A stretch of DNA of 64,000 nucleotides, from NCBI GenBank assembly GCA_902728285.1, contig CACVBU010000575.1, forward strand, positions 383,298 through 447,297. Reading direction: 5' to 3'. Made by a program: the position numbers and the translations under genes. Each line of letters starts with the position of its first letter. The stretch's first letter is position 1. The notes under the pieces were generated by a model. It made no database searches. It worked only from the letters and a program-made list of their open reading frames with translations, and was not told the DNA's origin. The stretch comes from Clytia hemisphaerica (taxonomy: Eukaryota > Cnidaria > Hydrozoa > Leptothecata > Clytiidae). This document shows, piece after piece, positions 37,109-64,000 of the stretch.

Positions 37109-38219
37109 TACAACCAAATTCCTAGTTATCTTTTTTTGAAATTTTAAAGATTTTGAGCCTCGTTGTTCTTATAAAAAAAAAGAACTTCTTTGAAAATTTC
37201 GATTAGTTTGTAACAAGACCGAACAAAAAGTTCATTCAATTGAATTTTCAAAATCCACTCAAGATCGTATTTCCAACGACTCATGGAGAGGGAGGTAGAG
37301 CTCAAGACACGTTATTTATATCAGATAAAATATAATATTTTCTATATATTTTTGGAAGAGACTTCTAAGTACAAAAGATATTTACATCAAAAGTGGGAAA
37401 AAATAAAATAAAAAATAAATACATTGAGAAAAGTTATAAAAAAAGAGTTACAGTTAGGTATTCTTTAAAATATAAATTTCAAATACAATAATTCACTTGA
37501 AAAGAATGAAATTTGGTGTCACTCTACATAGTGCTCGGCTAAAGTAGATTCTATAAAGGGTCAGTGTTGCAACCACCTTTGGTGAAGCTTGGCGGAAAGT
37601 TCAAGATTGTACAAAAAGTTTGAGAATTTTTTTCCAAGGGTTTATTTACAATTGAGACGGAAATTTTCGTCCTCTCTAATCATGTTGGGAGTTTCACAAG
37701 ATGAGAAGCTTGGATTTCAAAATTTTATAGAAATGAAAATAATTTCAAAAAATGTGAATGATGCAATTATCATAAGTTATCAAAAAATATATACTATTCT
37801 CCTAAGCGAAATGCAGCTCAGAAAAATTATTTCCTTCTTTTTAAAAATATTAAATTTCTAAAAATATCAATTTCAACATTTGAGTCGCGTTAAAATAAAA
37901 TTATTATTTTAACAAAAATATTCCAAAAAAGTGCAATGCATTATATTAAAAGACCCCAAAAGTAACCAAAAATTTGATTCACCAAATAAGTTATCAAGAA
38001 TCACGTTTAACGGATCTAAGAAAACATTTCTAAAAGAACCCATTGAAGGAGAGCAAGAATAGCCAAATAAGGAATTCAAGACAATTACCACTCCTTCGTT
38101 TGTTTTTTCATAGATTTTCATCTTCAGGTGAAAAGAAATTATGGTCAACAAGGAAATTCCCAAAAGAATCCATTGGAGGAGAGCAAGAATTACCAAATAA
38201 GGAGTTCGAAGACAATTAA
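37109..38219. other. 3' flank of the RTK gene
   Basis: AT-rich. It includes the downstream copy of a 129-bp tandem duplication that overlaps the RTK stop region (see 38022-38282). No other gene recognised. Confidence 0.4.
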
Positions 38220-54578
<16,359 letters not shown>

Positions 54579-56276
54579 CTTTATATTTGTTTGTATTTTT
54601 CCCTTTTTTTTCTACTGAAACGAAAAAGGTAAGACGATTATTATTGACGACCAAAAGCAGTGCTCAAAATCTGTTTTACACAACCAATAGATTTAACAAA
54701 AGTTTTAGAATTGTTCCTTGGTCTTGAGACGTAAAAACCATTCTTAAAGTAGGCTATGGTGCGCGAAAATCTGTTTTATACAGTAGAAGTATGAGCACAG
54801 ATAAGACCAACCTTGATCATAATAACCCCAACCCTGAACCTAAAGTTATAGATTTTTTAGACTTTGAAATATACTCTTTTACAGAAACTTTGCCATAAAT
54901 TTTGAGAGATGACATCTAATCTCATTAAGCCAAACAAATAAAAATCAAATTAAACTTCCTTTAAAATGAATAATTGTTATACCGAAAATTTATTAACTTT
55001 CTGTAAAATGATCATTTCTGTTGACAAACCTTACTTCAAATTCATAAATGGAAAAGTTAGTGCTCTAGAATGTTTCAAAGTATAATAAAAACCGGATAAG
55101 ACTAGTTTTTCTCGTGACAGCATACCATCAAAATGGCACCTGACAGTAAAAACAAAACTCAGTATACTTCAATAGTATATCAAAACAAAATGACTAGCCA
55201 ATCAAAACTAAACATGACAATAAATATAAGCGAAACTGCCTTACAGCAAGACAACTATCGTCAAATACAAACAAAAAAAACAAATCATTTATTTGTAGCT
55301 TCCAACTTATACTAACCGTCTTTATAAGTCTTCTCATTCTTTGTATATAAAGGCATCTTGTTCAATTTCAGAAACATCTCTCTATTTGTTTTTTTAAAAA
55401 TATCAAAGTCATAAACCAAGTCAACTATAAGTCATTAAAGACTTTTCCAATATAGTTAATAGATTAGAAATGACGTTATTCTCAAAATCGTCAACTAACG
55501 TCTTGACACCCCACAAGAAAATTTCCTTCAACAAGAAACTAAAGGCAGCAGCCGAGTCATCACGAATCGAACTTGAGATACTTTCAGACATTTGGCAGAA
55601 TTAACAACTTTTGTGTGAGTAAAATGTCAGAGAAATCCTATTTACCAAATGTTTTGATAAGAAAACATAAGAGAAGTGAAACCTCAATTTTGACTTAATA
55701 CATCATCATGAAATCGTGACAAATCAAACATGATCATTTTTATCATAAGAAATATTCATTTGTATGGCAAAAATATGCAATTTTTGGTAGAGCACTTCAA
55801 AATGTGCTAAAATTAAGCGTTCATTTTCTATGTAAAACTTCAAAAAAAAAATTCTTGTTTCAAACTCCATCAAGAGAAATTATTTGGACTAAAAAATAAC
55901 TTAATAGTTTTCCACTGAACGTATTGAAATGATTTATCATTTCTTACATAAATCTTATCAATAACTGCTATCAAGAGATTCAAGTGATCTTATAATAAAC
56001 ACATCACACAAAACTAATTAATTATAAATGACGTCATGATAGAAACTTTGATCATTTTTGGATGAGAGGAAAGTAAATTGTCAAACAGTAAAAATCCAAT
56101 TTTATGACATGACGTGAGGGATTAATGACACAATCCTAGACTTGTGTAAAAACTCTGACAAACTTTAAACTAACCTTTCATGGCAATAATTTTAAGTGGG
56201 TGTCATCAGTTAATTTAACTCGCCTATCCTATGCTAATTGTTTGATTACATATATTGAAAATTGCGAGGAAGTATA
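54579..56276. other. RTK upstream region; no gene recognised
   Basis: 5' UTR or promoter of the RTK is expected on the minus strand. The 60-codon frame at 55133-55315 is low-complexity and unlikely to be real. Confidence 0.35.
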
Positions 56277-56520
56277 CACGTTTTTTATATAAGAACAAAC
56301 TATATAAGAACATAAGGCTTCGATGGCCAAAGTTAAGAACATTTTAAGGCTTTGTAGACTCAAAAACACCCTATTTCTTAGGAAAATAGTCAAAAATACT
56401 CACAAAAAGGTTAAAATAAGAACATGCTAAGAACATTTTTAGGCTTAAAACTAAAAAAGTTAAGAACATCTAAAGGCTTCAAAGATTTTGGATGTTCTTA
56501 TAAAATTTAAAAAAATGTGT
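56277..56520. mobile_element. CACG/AAGAACAT-family MITE
   Basis: Complete copy with TA on both sides. The left end is CACGTTTTTTATATAAGAAC. At least six AAGAACA motifs occur inside. The right end is altered (AAAAAAATGTG). Confidence 0.88.
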
Positions 56521-57834
56521 ACAGATTTGCGACACTTGTTTCAAAATTGGTCTTTTAAACAAAACAACAAAACTCTGCCAAATGAATGCTCCGAATTTAT
56601 GCTCTTTTTTATCTCAACGCTTTGATGAATGATGAATGATTATCAGGTTATAAACATCTTGATAACATCTAGATCAAACAATCTAGTATTGGCAGTATTT
56701 CAAATGGAACAAATTAATCACAACTTTCAAATTAACTCTATTGATCCATTGTGAAAAGAGTTTTATCAAAATTTGAACATTTAAAACTATCGTTCAATAA
56801 TCCTCTAAATTGAAATAAAACCCTTCACCCATATGATCAGAATAAAATCTTAAAATATTACAAACATGATTATAATAGAAGTTTTAATGTTATAAGATTT
56901 TTTTTAAATGATGTATTTGTGTATACAAAAGAGAAGGTGGAGTTTTACCACGTCTTTTAGAACATTATTTTCCTCTAAGCTTATCACAAACAAAGCCAAG
57001 GAAGTTTACAAAATAGTGAGGGATTAAGCTTGAATTTTTCAAAGCAACAAAAATTATTAAATATATAAAAGACGACTGGATATAAATAAAAACTTCTCTG
57101 CTCTAGAATCAGTTATGTTACACACTATGCATGAAAGCAAGCAGTTTTAATGCGTTATAATCTTGAAACTAGACACAAATATGATATAACCAAAAATATG
57201 TTAAAACTGATGAAACAGATGATCTATGATCTCAAGCTATCTAAGTATTCTGTTAAATAAGAAGAGAAGATAAAAAAACAGATTATAGTGCATCAGAAAA
57301 TGAGAGCTGAAATCAAAAAAATCATATGACTTCATCTTCCTTCTTTCTCAAGCTCTAGTCAACCAACAATTACCAGAAAACGTTTTTTGTGTTTTCTCGA
57401 GTTTAGACAACATGACATCTTAACTTATATGACGTAAGAGAAACAAAAGAAAGGGGCTTATATCAAATGACAGTGCTTTATAAAAAATCTAAAACCATAT
57501 GATATGCTTAGAATGCTGCCTTTGGAATTTGTTGGGACATAGCATTTGTCTCCTCTCCCAGTTAGGTATCTAATAAAATATTGAAAATACATTTTCAAAA
57601 ATCAAACAAAGGTCTAAGTGGTTGAAAAAAATCTAGTAATGCGGGGAAAGTTCCTAAAATCATCAAAAAGACAAACATAGATTTGTAGTTTTGCTACAAT
57701 TATGTGCATGCAATAAAAGTTATCAAGTTTCTGAATGGTTAGAAAATGTAGAAAAGGTGTATCTTGATTTCTTTTGTTTTCAAGTGCCACTGTTACAGAA
57801 CATACAGGAACTTGCCAAATGTTCCTAACTGCAA

Positions 57835-58553
57835 GCATAGTATAAGAAAGCCGCGGCTGGAATATGTACCGCATTGTCTTTTCAGTTAATTGCTGTTCCA
57901 TCTCTGTCTCCGAGCTTTATAAGAACATCAAGATGCTCAGTTTTTTATTGGTAGATAGTTTTTGAAATTTTTCTCTTATTTTCCTTCACAAAAAGTTTTT
58001 TTGTTGCTAGCTATCTTTGAATCTGTACCCAATAGAACACTTGAACTAATTTTGGACATATTTTAGGGGTATTTTGTAGAAACAATAGTTTTTCGCCAAA
58101 ATTGAAATCATAAGAACTATATTCAAGATGACAACTTTCCTGTCAGTTTAAGTGATAAATTTTGAAGATGATGGCTTTAAATTTTCACAGTATTATCTTG
58201 ATTTACTTTTTCATTGATTTCTAAAAAGATTTCACTAAAATATTGTGAAGGCATTTCGAGGCACCTCATTAATTTTTGAGTTCTTTCAGCCCAGTCATTT
58301 TGTGCTTGTTTAAATTTCTTAGTGTTGATTTTTACTTTACAATGATTTTATAATACAAGTGTATTATCAAGAGGCAATCATTAATGTCTAAAACGCACTG
58401 AGAAGTAAGTATTAACGACAAACTAATAAAATTTACCATTAAAGATGCTACATTACTGATTTCTTGATCAAGAAATAGTCATCAAATACGACAGAGATAG
58501 AACAACAGAAATTCAGATGTTATCATTCCAGCCGCGGCTTTCTTATACTATGC
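57835..58553. mobile_element. 719-bp segment bounded by 29-bp perfect inverted repeats
   Basis: The 29 nt at 57835-57863 are the exact reverse complement of 58525-58553. Both contain GTATAAGAAAGCCGCGGCT. The interior is AT-rich and non-coding. Probably a non-autonomous DNA transposon; no clear duplication seen. Confidence 0.7.
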
Positions 58554-58609
58554 TGCAAGAGATAGAGTAGTTTTTTCCGATAAGCCTTATCTTTACACTG
58601 TGATCCCTA

Positions 58610-58831
58610 CCGTAACTTGATCTAATGTTGACATCCCTCCTCTAATTCCGACACCCTTTTTATCAGCTGAAATTGATAGAAAGGTTGAAACTGTTTTTTT
58701 TTTGGCTTAGTGGTCACAGAGGAATAATCCTTTTTCAATCAGTGATTCAAGCTTTCATATTATTCCTTTTAGTTCCTGTCTCTAAAGAAGGGTGTCGGAA
58801 TTAGGGATGTCGATATTAGACCAACTTACGG
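58610..58831. mobile_element. TA-flanked MITE with CCGTAA ends
   Basis: Inverted arms of about 45 bp: CCGTAACTTGATCTAATG, then GACATCCCT and AATTCCGACACCCTT, mirrored at 58785-58831. TA on both sides. Confidence 0.75.
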
Positions 58832-59379
58832 TACAATATAAAGGTCCTATACCAGCATCTTTTAATAAGTAGCACCTAATTAATTGCTTATTAAGAAACA
58901 AAGTATATACAGTGAATTTTTCTAAGGAACAGTAAATTTTTAGATTTATGGCAACTTTGAAAAATAATGTTAGGGAGTTTTTCCATTCTGCCATTGTTGA
59001 TGTCTGGAAACTTTTGTAAGAGAATTGAACCTTGCAAAGGTGTTAAAACAATCTTATGTTTTAGTTTACTATGATTTTGACAAAGCCTTAGTATGTAGTA
59101 TGCTAGGGTTAAACGCGACTGAACTGGAACAAATCTACTCAAGTTGGTCAAGTTCAAGTAAGCTGCCTGTCCCTGTGTTCTTAATTGACATAAATTCCAC
59201 CCACAAAATATAATCAAACACAAAACTATGAAGTACTATGACTATCAGTCAGTTTAAGCTTAAACTCCTATATCAGGATTTGAAACTAGGCTAGTCTTAC
59301 CTCTATATGTACATTGACAAGTAAATCCTTGAGAGAAGTTTATATCAAAATCTGAAAAAAAAAACGAAAGTGGCCTCTT

Positions 59380-59640
59380 CTACTGATCTATCTATTTATC
59401 TATTATGGTTGAGTTACAGGAGGCTCTGGGAGCCCATTCTCGCAACTATAGATGCTTTGAGTAAGCATCCTGTCAGCACCTTGAACTGACTACCCAATTC
59501 CCCTCACATGGCATGGGTTGACACGGGCAAAGGTTTGTTCACTTGCCAAGTGAACTGTTGTGAGTGGGGATCGAACCTTGGTCGCCTGTACCGGAATCAA
59601 GGTTGATGTCCACCGCCTCTGATCAGTCAGGACCTCCTTT
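59380..59640 (-). mobile_element. tRNA-derived SINE
   Basis: On the minus strand it reads a Pol III-like promoter region with AGGCGGTGGACATCAACC followed by the B box GGTTCGATCC (59572-59581). A conserved-looking body and a (GATA/TAAA)-type tail at about 59380-59410 come next. The tRNA-like head, body and microsatellite tail are the usual SINE layout. Confidence 0.7.
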
Positions 59641-59671
59641 CTTTACCGATATTACGCGAACAACAGTGTGC

Positions 59672-59770
59672 GCTAAATTATTTTGGTTTCACTTTCGATT
59701 TCAAGCAAAGGTCTTAGCAACAGGGTGCGCGTACATAGCAACGGAACTGGGTAGAAAAATCTAAACATAG
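59672..59770. repeat. inverted partner of 60660-60750
   Basis: TGGTTTCACTTTCGATTTCA, CTTAGCAACAGGGTGC and CTAAACATAG occur here and, inverted with a few changes, at 60660-60750. This links the LINE-like unit to a mirrored second fragment. Confidence 0.65.
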
Positions 59771-60105
59771 AATTCAAAAAAAATACCGATCATTGTATAG
59801 AGCACTAAAAAATACCCCCTTTCTATGTTTAGTTTGTTCTACCTTGGATTATAACTAAAAATATCTTCAAATAACCTTTGTCCGCTATCTGCTATTTAAT
59901 ATTTGTTTCCTATCTAGATTATATTAGCGTTAGAATATGGTAAATTTTCACGAAAAATATTTTGTGATGGCAGTACACCCAATGGCGCCCACGGGAAAGT
60001 TCCAATTTCTAATTATCAGGAAATTGGGGAAACCGGTTTACCACAATAATTGAAACGATAAAAAACGTACGGAATGAAACCTGACAGAAGGTTTTTCAAC
60101 CAGAT

Positions 60106-60408
60106 TTATTCAGATAAAGCTATAAGAGATTCAAAAAGGAAAGTTGTTGGGAAGGCAGGGGAAGGAAAGAGTAAACGCAAGACAGAAGGTTTGGTTGTGT
60201 TGATCAGGTATGTTTTTATTCTATCCAAACAAATATTATAAAAGACCAAGGAGGCCCTGACTGCCTCTAATTGCTTCCTAGCGCTCTTTCGCAGCTGTTT
60301 ATCAAATTTCCACCAATAAGGTTGTTGCATTTCAAACGACCCTCTTTTTGGCACCCGTGGTCTCCCAGTGCCTTGCACGACGGGCGGCTGTAAAATCCCA
60401 CCCTTCAT
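60106..60408 (-). other. unrecognised 100-codon open frame
   Basis: An open frame with mixed composition (PVVQGTGRPRVPKRGS near the N-terminus) between the inverted repeats. I do not recognise it. It may be a transposon remnant rather than a gene. Confidence 0.2.
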
Positions 60409-60803
60409 ATATTTGTTTCAATCTGTTATCCGTGACTTAGGTTTTTTCTCATCTTCAATTTACTGAAGAATGCGGAAATAATATGATGCTAGAGCTAAAT
60501 TGTCAACAAAGTGCCATAAGAAACCATTGAATAAAAGAAGAACTTAAAATTTTAAATATTTTCATTTTGAAGAATAGGTGCAAAAAAGTGAAACATAGAA
60601 AAGTTTCATTTTTCATTGCATTAATGGAAATGGGGGATTTGGAAAATTTTCTACTGTATGTTTAGTTTTTTGCACAAACCCCTGTAACTATGGGCGAGCA
60701 CCCTGTTGCTAAGATGTTGGCTTGAAATTGAAAGTGAAACCATTCTGACGTTATTCTGACGTCAAATAAAAACTGAACGGATGTGTTGTTAAAAGATGTA
60801 AAG

Positions 60804-61702
60804 ATGGCGGAGAAAATTCAGGAAAATCTACGAAAACAACCGAATTCAGCATCAATTTACGACCTCTGCAGCCCATCTGAATGTGTTTCAAGTGAAGAAG
60901 GAAGATCCAAGTGATCACCCCTGATCTATTGGAACGGGTCAATTCATGTGAAACATCAACAGTTTCAGGATTCCGAAAGGAGATAAAAGCTTGCGAAAAT
61001 ATAATGAAAGCCCAGGACGTAGAAATCAGTCAACTACTAAAGTCCAAAGACGTCAATACAATGATCAGCGAAATAAAGGATAGCTTTGAGACCAGAATGG
61101 CAACGATCGAAAAGAAGATGGAAGACATCATTGAGAAGAAAGAAGAAAATAGATCACAAAGCTACGCAGCAGTCGCATCGAGGCAAATCGAGAAAAACAT
61201 AGAAAACGTACTTCGAAGGGAAAAACAGGAGGAACGACAGATTCAATCCACGGCGTGCAATCTAATTCTTCATGGTGTTGGCGAATCCACTGAAGATTCA
61301 GAGGAGTCAACCAAAATCTACGACGAAGAATATCTAAATGAAAAAGTCTTACCTAAGAAACTAAGCTTAAGAAATATAAAGATTGAAGAAACTCAAAGAA
61401 TCGGAAAATTTTCGAAGGAGAAGGAAGATGAAAAACGCTATCGACCAATAAAAGTCCGATTTGCAAACGAAGAAGACAAAAATACAGTGTTAAGAGCAAT
61501 CACTAAAGGAGAAAGATTGCCCTTCCGTGTGACAGAAGATCTTACGAAAAATGAAAGGAAGACAATCAAAGAGTGGTGTATGAAAGCCCAAGAAATGAAC
61601 ACGTCACTAAAGGATGCAAACTTTAAATTCAAAGTCAGGGGGAGCCCTAGGAAAAAACTCTATCTTGAGAAAATTGTAAACCGAACAAAGAGCGGTTCAT
61701 AG
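60804..61702 (+). pseudogene. LINE-type ORF1 (coiled coil + RRM-like), frameshifted at the 5' end
   Basis: The main frame (60911-61702, 263 codons) encodes a charged coiled coil (about 20-100) with KKMEDIIEKKEENRSQSYAA. An RRM-like region with NLILHGVGES, QRIGK and RPIKVRFANEEDKNTVLRA follows, then a basic C-terminal segment (RVTEDLTKNERKTIKEW). This is the layout of ORF1 proteins of many invertebrate non-LTR retrotransposons, which bind RNA and have chaperone activity. A better start lies at 60804 (AAGATGGCGG), but that frame hits a stop near 60910 and must shift to continue, suggesting a small indel. No ORF2 (endonuclease/reverse transcriptase) follows. A few tens of bases after the stop an (ATT)n tail appears, so this is an ORF1-only or internally deleted copy. 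Confidence 0.7.
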
Positions 61703-61741
61703 AGGCCCATGTGCTCGCACGGTGGCCTGCGAACTTGTATA

Positions 61742-61760
61742 GCATTATTATTATTATTCA
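61742..61760 (+). repeat. (ATT)n tail of the LINE-like unit
   Basis: A short ATT microsatellite closes the unit 40 bp after the ORF1 stop, as at the 3' end of many non-LTR elements. Confidence 0.6.
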
Positions 61761-62282
61761 AAACAAGGACCCCCGGGCGCGTCCGGGCAGAAATAAATAG
61801 ATTGTCAAAAAAGCTCAAACTCATTTTCTCACCAAAGTCAACACTGAAAAAAGAAAGAAAGTAATTAAAATTATTTAAGTTATTTTAGATGACTTTTTAC
61901 TTGAATTAGAGGACCGAGATCCGGGCGGTTTAAATAAATAGATTTGGGCCGCCCTGATGACGCCCTGAAAAATCCGGGCGACATCCAGTCGTCACCGGGG
62001 GTCTTTCAAAACGAAAGTAAAATCAGCCCGTACTCGAAATCCCGTAATCTTTGATATACCGTGAGATCAGGTAACTTGCATCAGTTGTCAGTGGAGGCTA
62101 GCATGTTTTAGACTTTAAACTCTTACCGTGAAGTCTGGTAACTTGCATCAGTGGAGGGAAACATGCATAGCCATCAAATGACTGACCAATCAAAGCAGCA
62201 GAATTTCAAAACAAATGAACTACGCAGCTCCGGTCGCAGCTCTACTCTACCATTTTTGTTTTGATTTAACTTTGTATTGGGC
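61761..62282. other. no gene recognised
   Basis: Two related segments around 62055-62170 (GTAACTTGCATCAGT repeated) suggest a local duplication. CCGGGCG-rich words occur near 61770-62000. No coding content recognised. Confidence 0.4.
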
Positions 62283-62580
62283 CATTCCAGTTTTTATTCG
62301 TTACCCCCCAATGGACGACATGGAATTTCCGTAGCAAATTGCTTTCAAGAAAGTCCGGAATTTCCGTAACAAATTTACAAAATACCTATCATCAAAACCG
62401 TGGAATTCCGTTACTGTAACATAAAAAAATCATGGAATTCCAATACTTTAATGCAAAATTAAGTAAAATTCATGGAATTCCGATGGAATTTCTCTTTAAA
62501 GTTTGCCTGGAATTCCGTGCCAAAATTTATTTCAAAAATTGATGTCATCCATTAGGGGGTAATTTTTTTTTTCTGGAATG
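62283..62580. mobile_element. MITE with CATTCCAG ends, C5/G5 runs and iterated GGAATTCCG
   Basis: Ends CATTCCAG / CTGGAATG are followed inward by TTACCCCC(C/T)AATGGA in mirror form. The interior repeats GGAATTTCCGTA or GGAATTCCGT about eight times. No clear target duplication. Confidence 0.7.
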
Positions 62581-63513
62581 ATGACCAGCCAGGTCATTCA
62601 TTTGAGGCTAGTATAGGGAAATTGAACAATACACCGTTTAGGAGTGTCGACTGCGCACGCGTCAATCCAATTTTCCATTGTTTTGATTTTAGCGATCACG
62701 GAAAATTCACTCTCCTCCGTAAAAACACGGTAGGTAAACATCTGGTTCTCATAAGGAAACATAGCAGAAAAACGGTAGGTAAAGAACTCCTTTTAATCAT
62801 AACTTCTTTTCCTCTTGATGAATTTTTGTGAAATTTTCAGGAGAGACTTATAAAATTATCATTGGTATCATGTTCAAATATCTAAATCATTCTCTTTAAA
62901 GGAGAGACAAAAATTCACAATGTTTACATTCCTCTAACCTTTCACAGTACTAAAGTGCGCATTTTTACCTACCATTTTTACCGGGCCTCTGCAATGGAGT
63001 ACCGTGAAATGGCGAGACTCCTAAACGGTGTATTGAATTGAATTGAATATATTTTTCAGGATAACCCCTTACGAAAATTGCATAGAATCGCAGTGCTCCG
63101 CAACTTTAGCATTGTCAATCATCGCCGCACTGCGCTTTGATGGGAAATATCAAGAAGGGTGAAAATATACTTTGGGGCCAGGCTTTCATCTATCTCACAT
63201 CTAACTGTCTGAATTTATTCAGGCTATATGTTTTTCTTTGGGAAAAAAGACAAGCTAACAAACTGACTTTGATAGACGGAAAAATAAATAAAATAAGTAC
63301 CTTTCATATGGTAGTTATCCAGACTTTATTCAGATGTTCTTTCTTAGGTTTTCCACAAAAATTGATTGAGATCTTCCACCTTTTGGTGCTGGTGGGAGCA
63401 CAAAGTATCGCCTTTAGTCTTTAAAATGTTTACATAGCCCGAAAAGTAACCCGGAAAATCCGATTCAATTATTTTGGCGGGAAATTCTAAATGATTGTGT
63501 TGAAAGTGGTAAA
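62581..63513. other. no gene recognised
   Basis: Contains inverted words CACCGTTTAGGAGTGTCG (62631) and CGAGACTCCTAAACGGTG (63013) about 400 bp apart, with ACGGTAGGTAAA repeated in between. Probably another non-autonomous element (about 62618-63045). No host exon recognised. Confidence 0.45.
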
Positions 63514-63726
63514 GGGGGGGGTTTTCAGGGGTCTTAAATACCGTCATACCGACAAAAATTTGGGTCAAATACCGTAGTACCGTCGATAAAAGAAGCCTAA
63601 TTACCTAAATACCGATACCGGTAGAAAATGAAATACCGTAATCCCGTCGTTTTTTTCTGGTAATACCGATTTACCGGGGATAAAAAGGCCCAATACCGTC
63701 GTACCGTAAAAGTGAAACCCCCCCCC
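63514..63726. mobile_element. poly-G-ended MITE with iterated ATACCG motif
   Basis: It begins with eight G then TTTTCA, and ends TGAAA then nine C. GGTAAA lies on both sides (63508-63513, 63727-63732). AATACCG(T) and its variants recur about ten times inside, many followed by CGTACCG or TCATACCG. Confidence 0.75.
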
Positions 63727-63732
63727 GGTAAA

Positions 63733-64000
63733 AATCTCGGACTGATTGATTGAAACTTTATGGGCCTTTATGGTTTATGATGACGAAACTTATGTTGGAA
63801 CAACGATGTAAAAATAATAGATAACCAACTTGCCTTGATTCTCAAAAAACATCCGTGTTACGGTTGTAAAAATATTAATGACATTTTGCATCGTAAAAAG
63901 TGCAATTAAATAAAAACTTGCTTCATTTGCAGCCTTCTATTGGACAAAATCGATCACGTGATGTATATTTTTCCAAAATTTGGGTTAGAAAAAGTGTATT
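63733..64000. other. no gene recognised
   Basis: AT-rich sequence to the window end, with no feature that I can support. Confidence 0.4.

Noticed and set aside
37589-37861. 90-codon plus-strand frame
   Set aside because: AT-rich, no recognisable domain, downstream of the RTK on the opposite strand; length is expected by chance.
61128-61310. minus-strand frame opposite ORF1
   Set aside because: Shadow of the LINE ORF1.

Overview
This is animal (eukaryotic) DNA: AT-rich, with multi-exon genes carrying GT...AG introns, and crowded with short non-autonomous transposons. Two tandem innexins, an Ig-domain receptor tyrosine kinase (RTK) and a CYP3-type P450 place it in an early-branching metazoan. 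The innexin N-termini (CIIP at the start of the first extracellular loop, CWIQG in it, YQYFPF instead of bilaterian YYQWVPF in TM2) look most like ctenophore innexins. That assignment is inference; I cannot name the species.

Layout. 1-21.2 kb: no gene I can recognise. It holds MITEs and foldback elements of at least eight families. 21.2-30.2 kb: two complete head-to-tail innexin genes on the + strand (416 and 419 aa). The first has two tandem, mutually exclusive first exons. Both share a strikingly conserved start of intron 3 (gene 1) / intron 4 (gene 2). 32.1-35.8 kb: two complete secreted cysteine-rich LVN1.2/ependymin-related genes on the - strand. 38.2-54.6 kb: a complete 16-exon RTK on the - strand (891 aa; signal peptide, four Ig domains, TM, kinase). 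Its 5.7-kb intron 8 contains a complete, single-exon, same-strand P450 (511 aa), a tandem segmental duplication, a TTAA-flanked piggyBac-like MITE and a foldback element. 54.6-64 kb: no recognisable host gene. It holds MITEs, a tRNA-derived SINE and a LINE-type ORF1 fragment with an (ATT)n tail.

All exon joins were worked out by hand. Reading phase is continuous across every junction in all five intron-containing genes, and paralogous exons have equal lengths.

The strongest unusual signals are: the paired innexin first exons; the conserved innexin intronic block next to a weak 5' splice site, where read-through would give the same short tail (LFT-stop) in both genes; and a recurring transposon design in which a short motif, often taken from the terminal repeat, is iterated inside the element. 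The last includes elements whose termini are runs of G/C, one of them with a perfect 8-bp target-site duplication.
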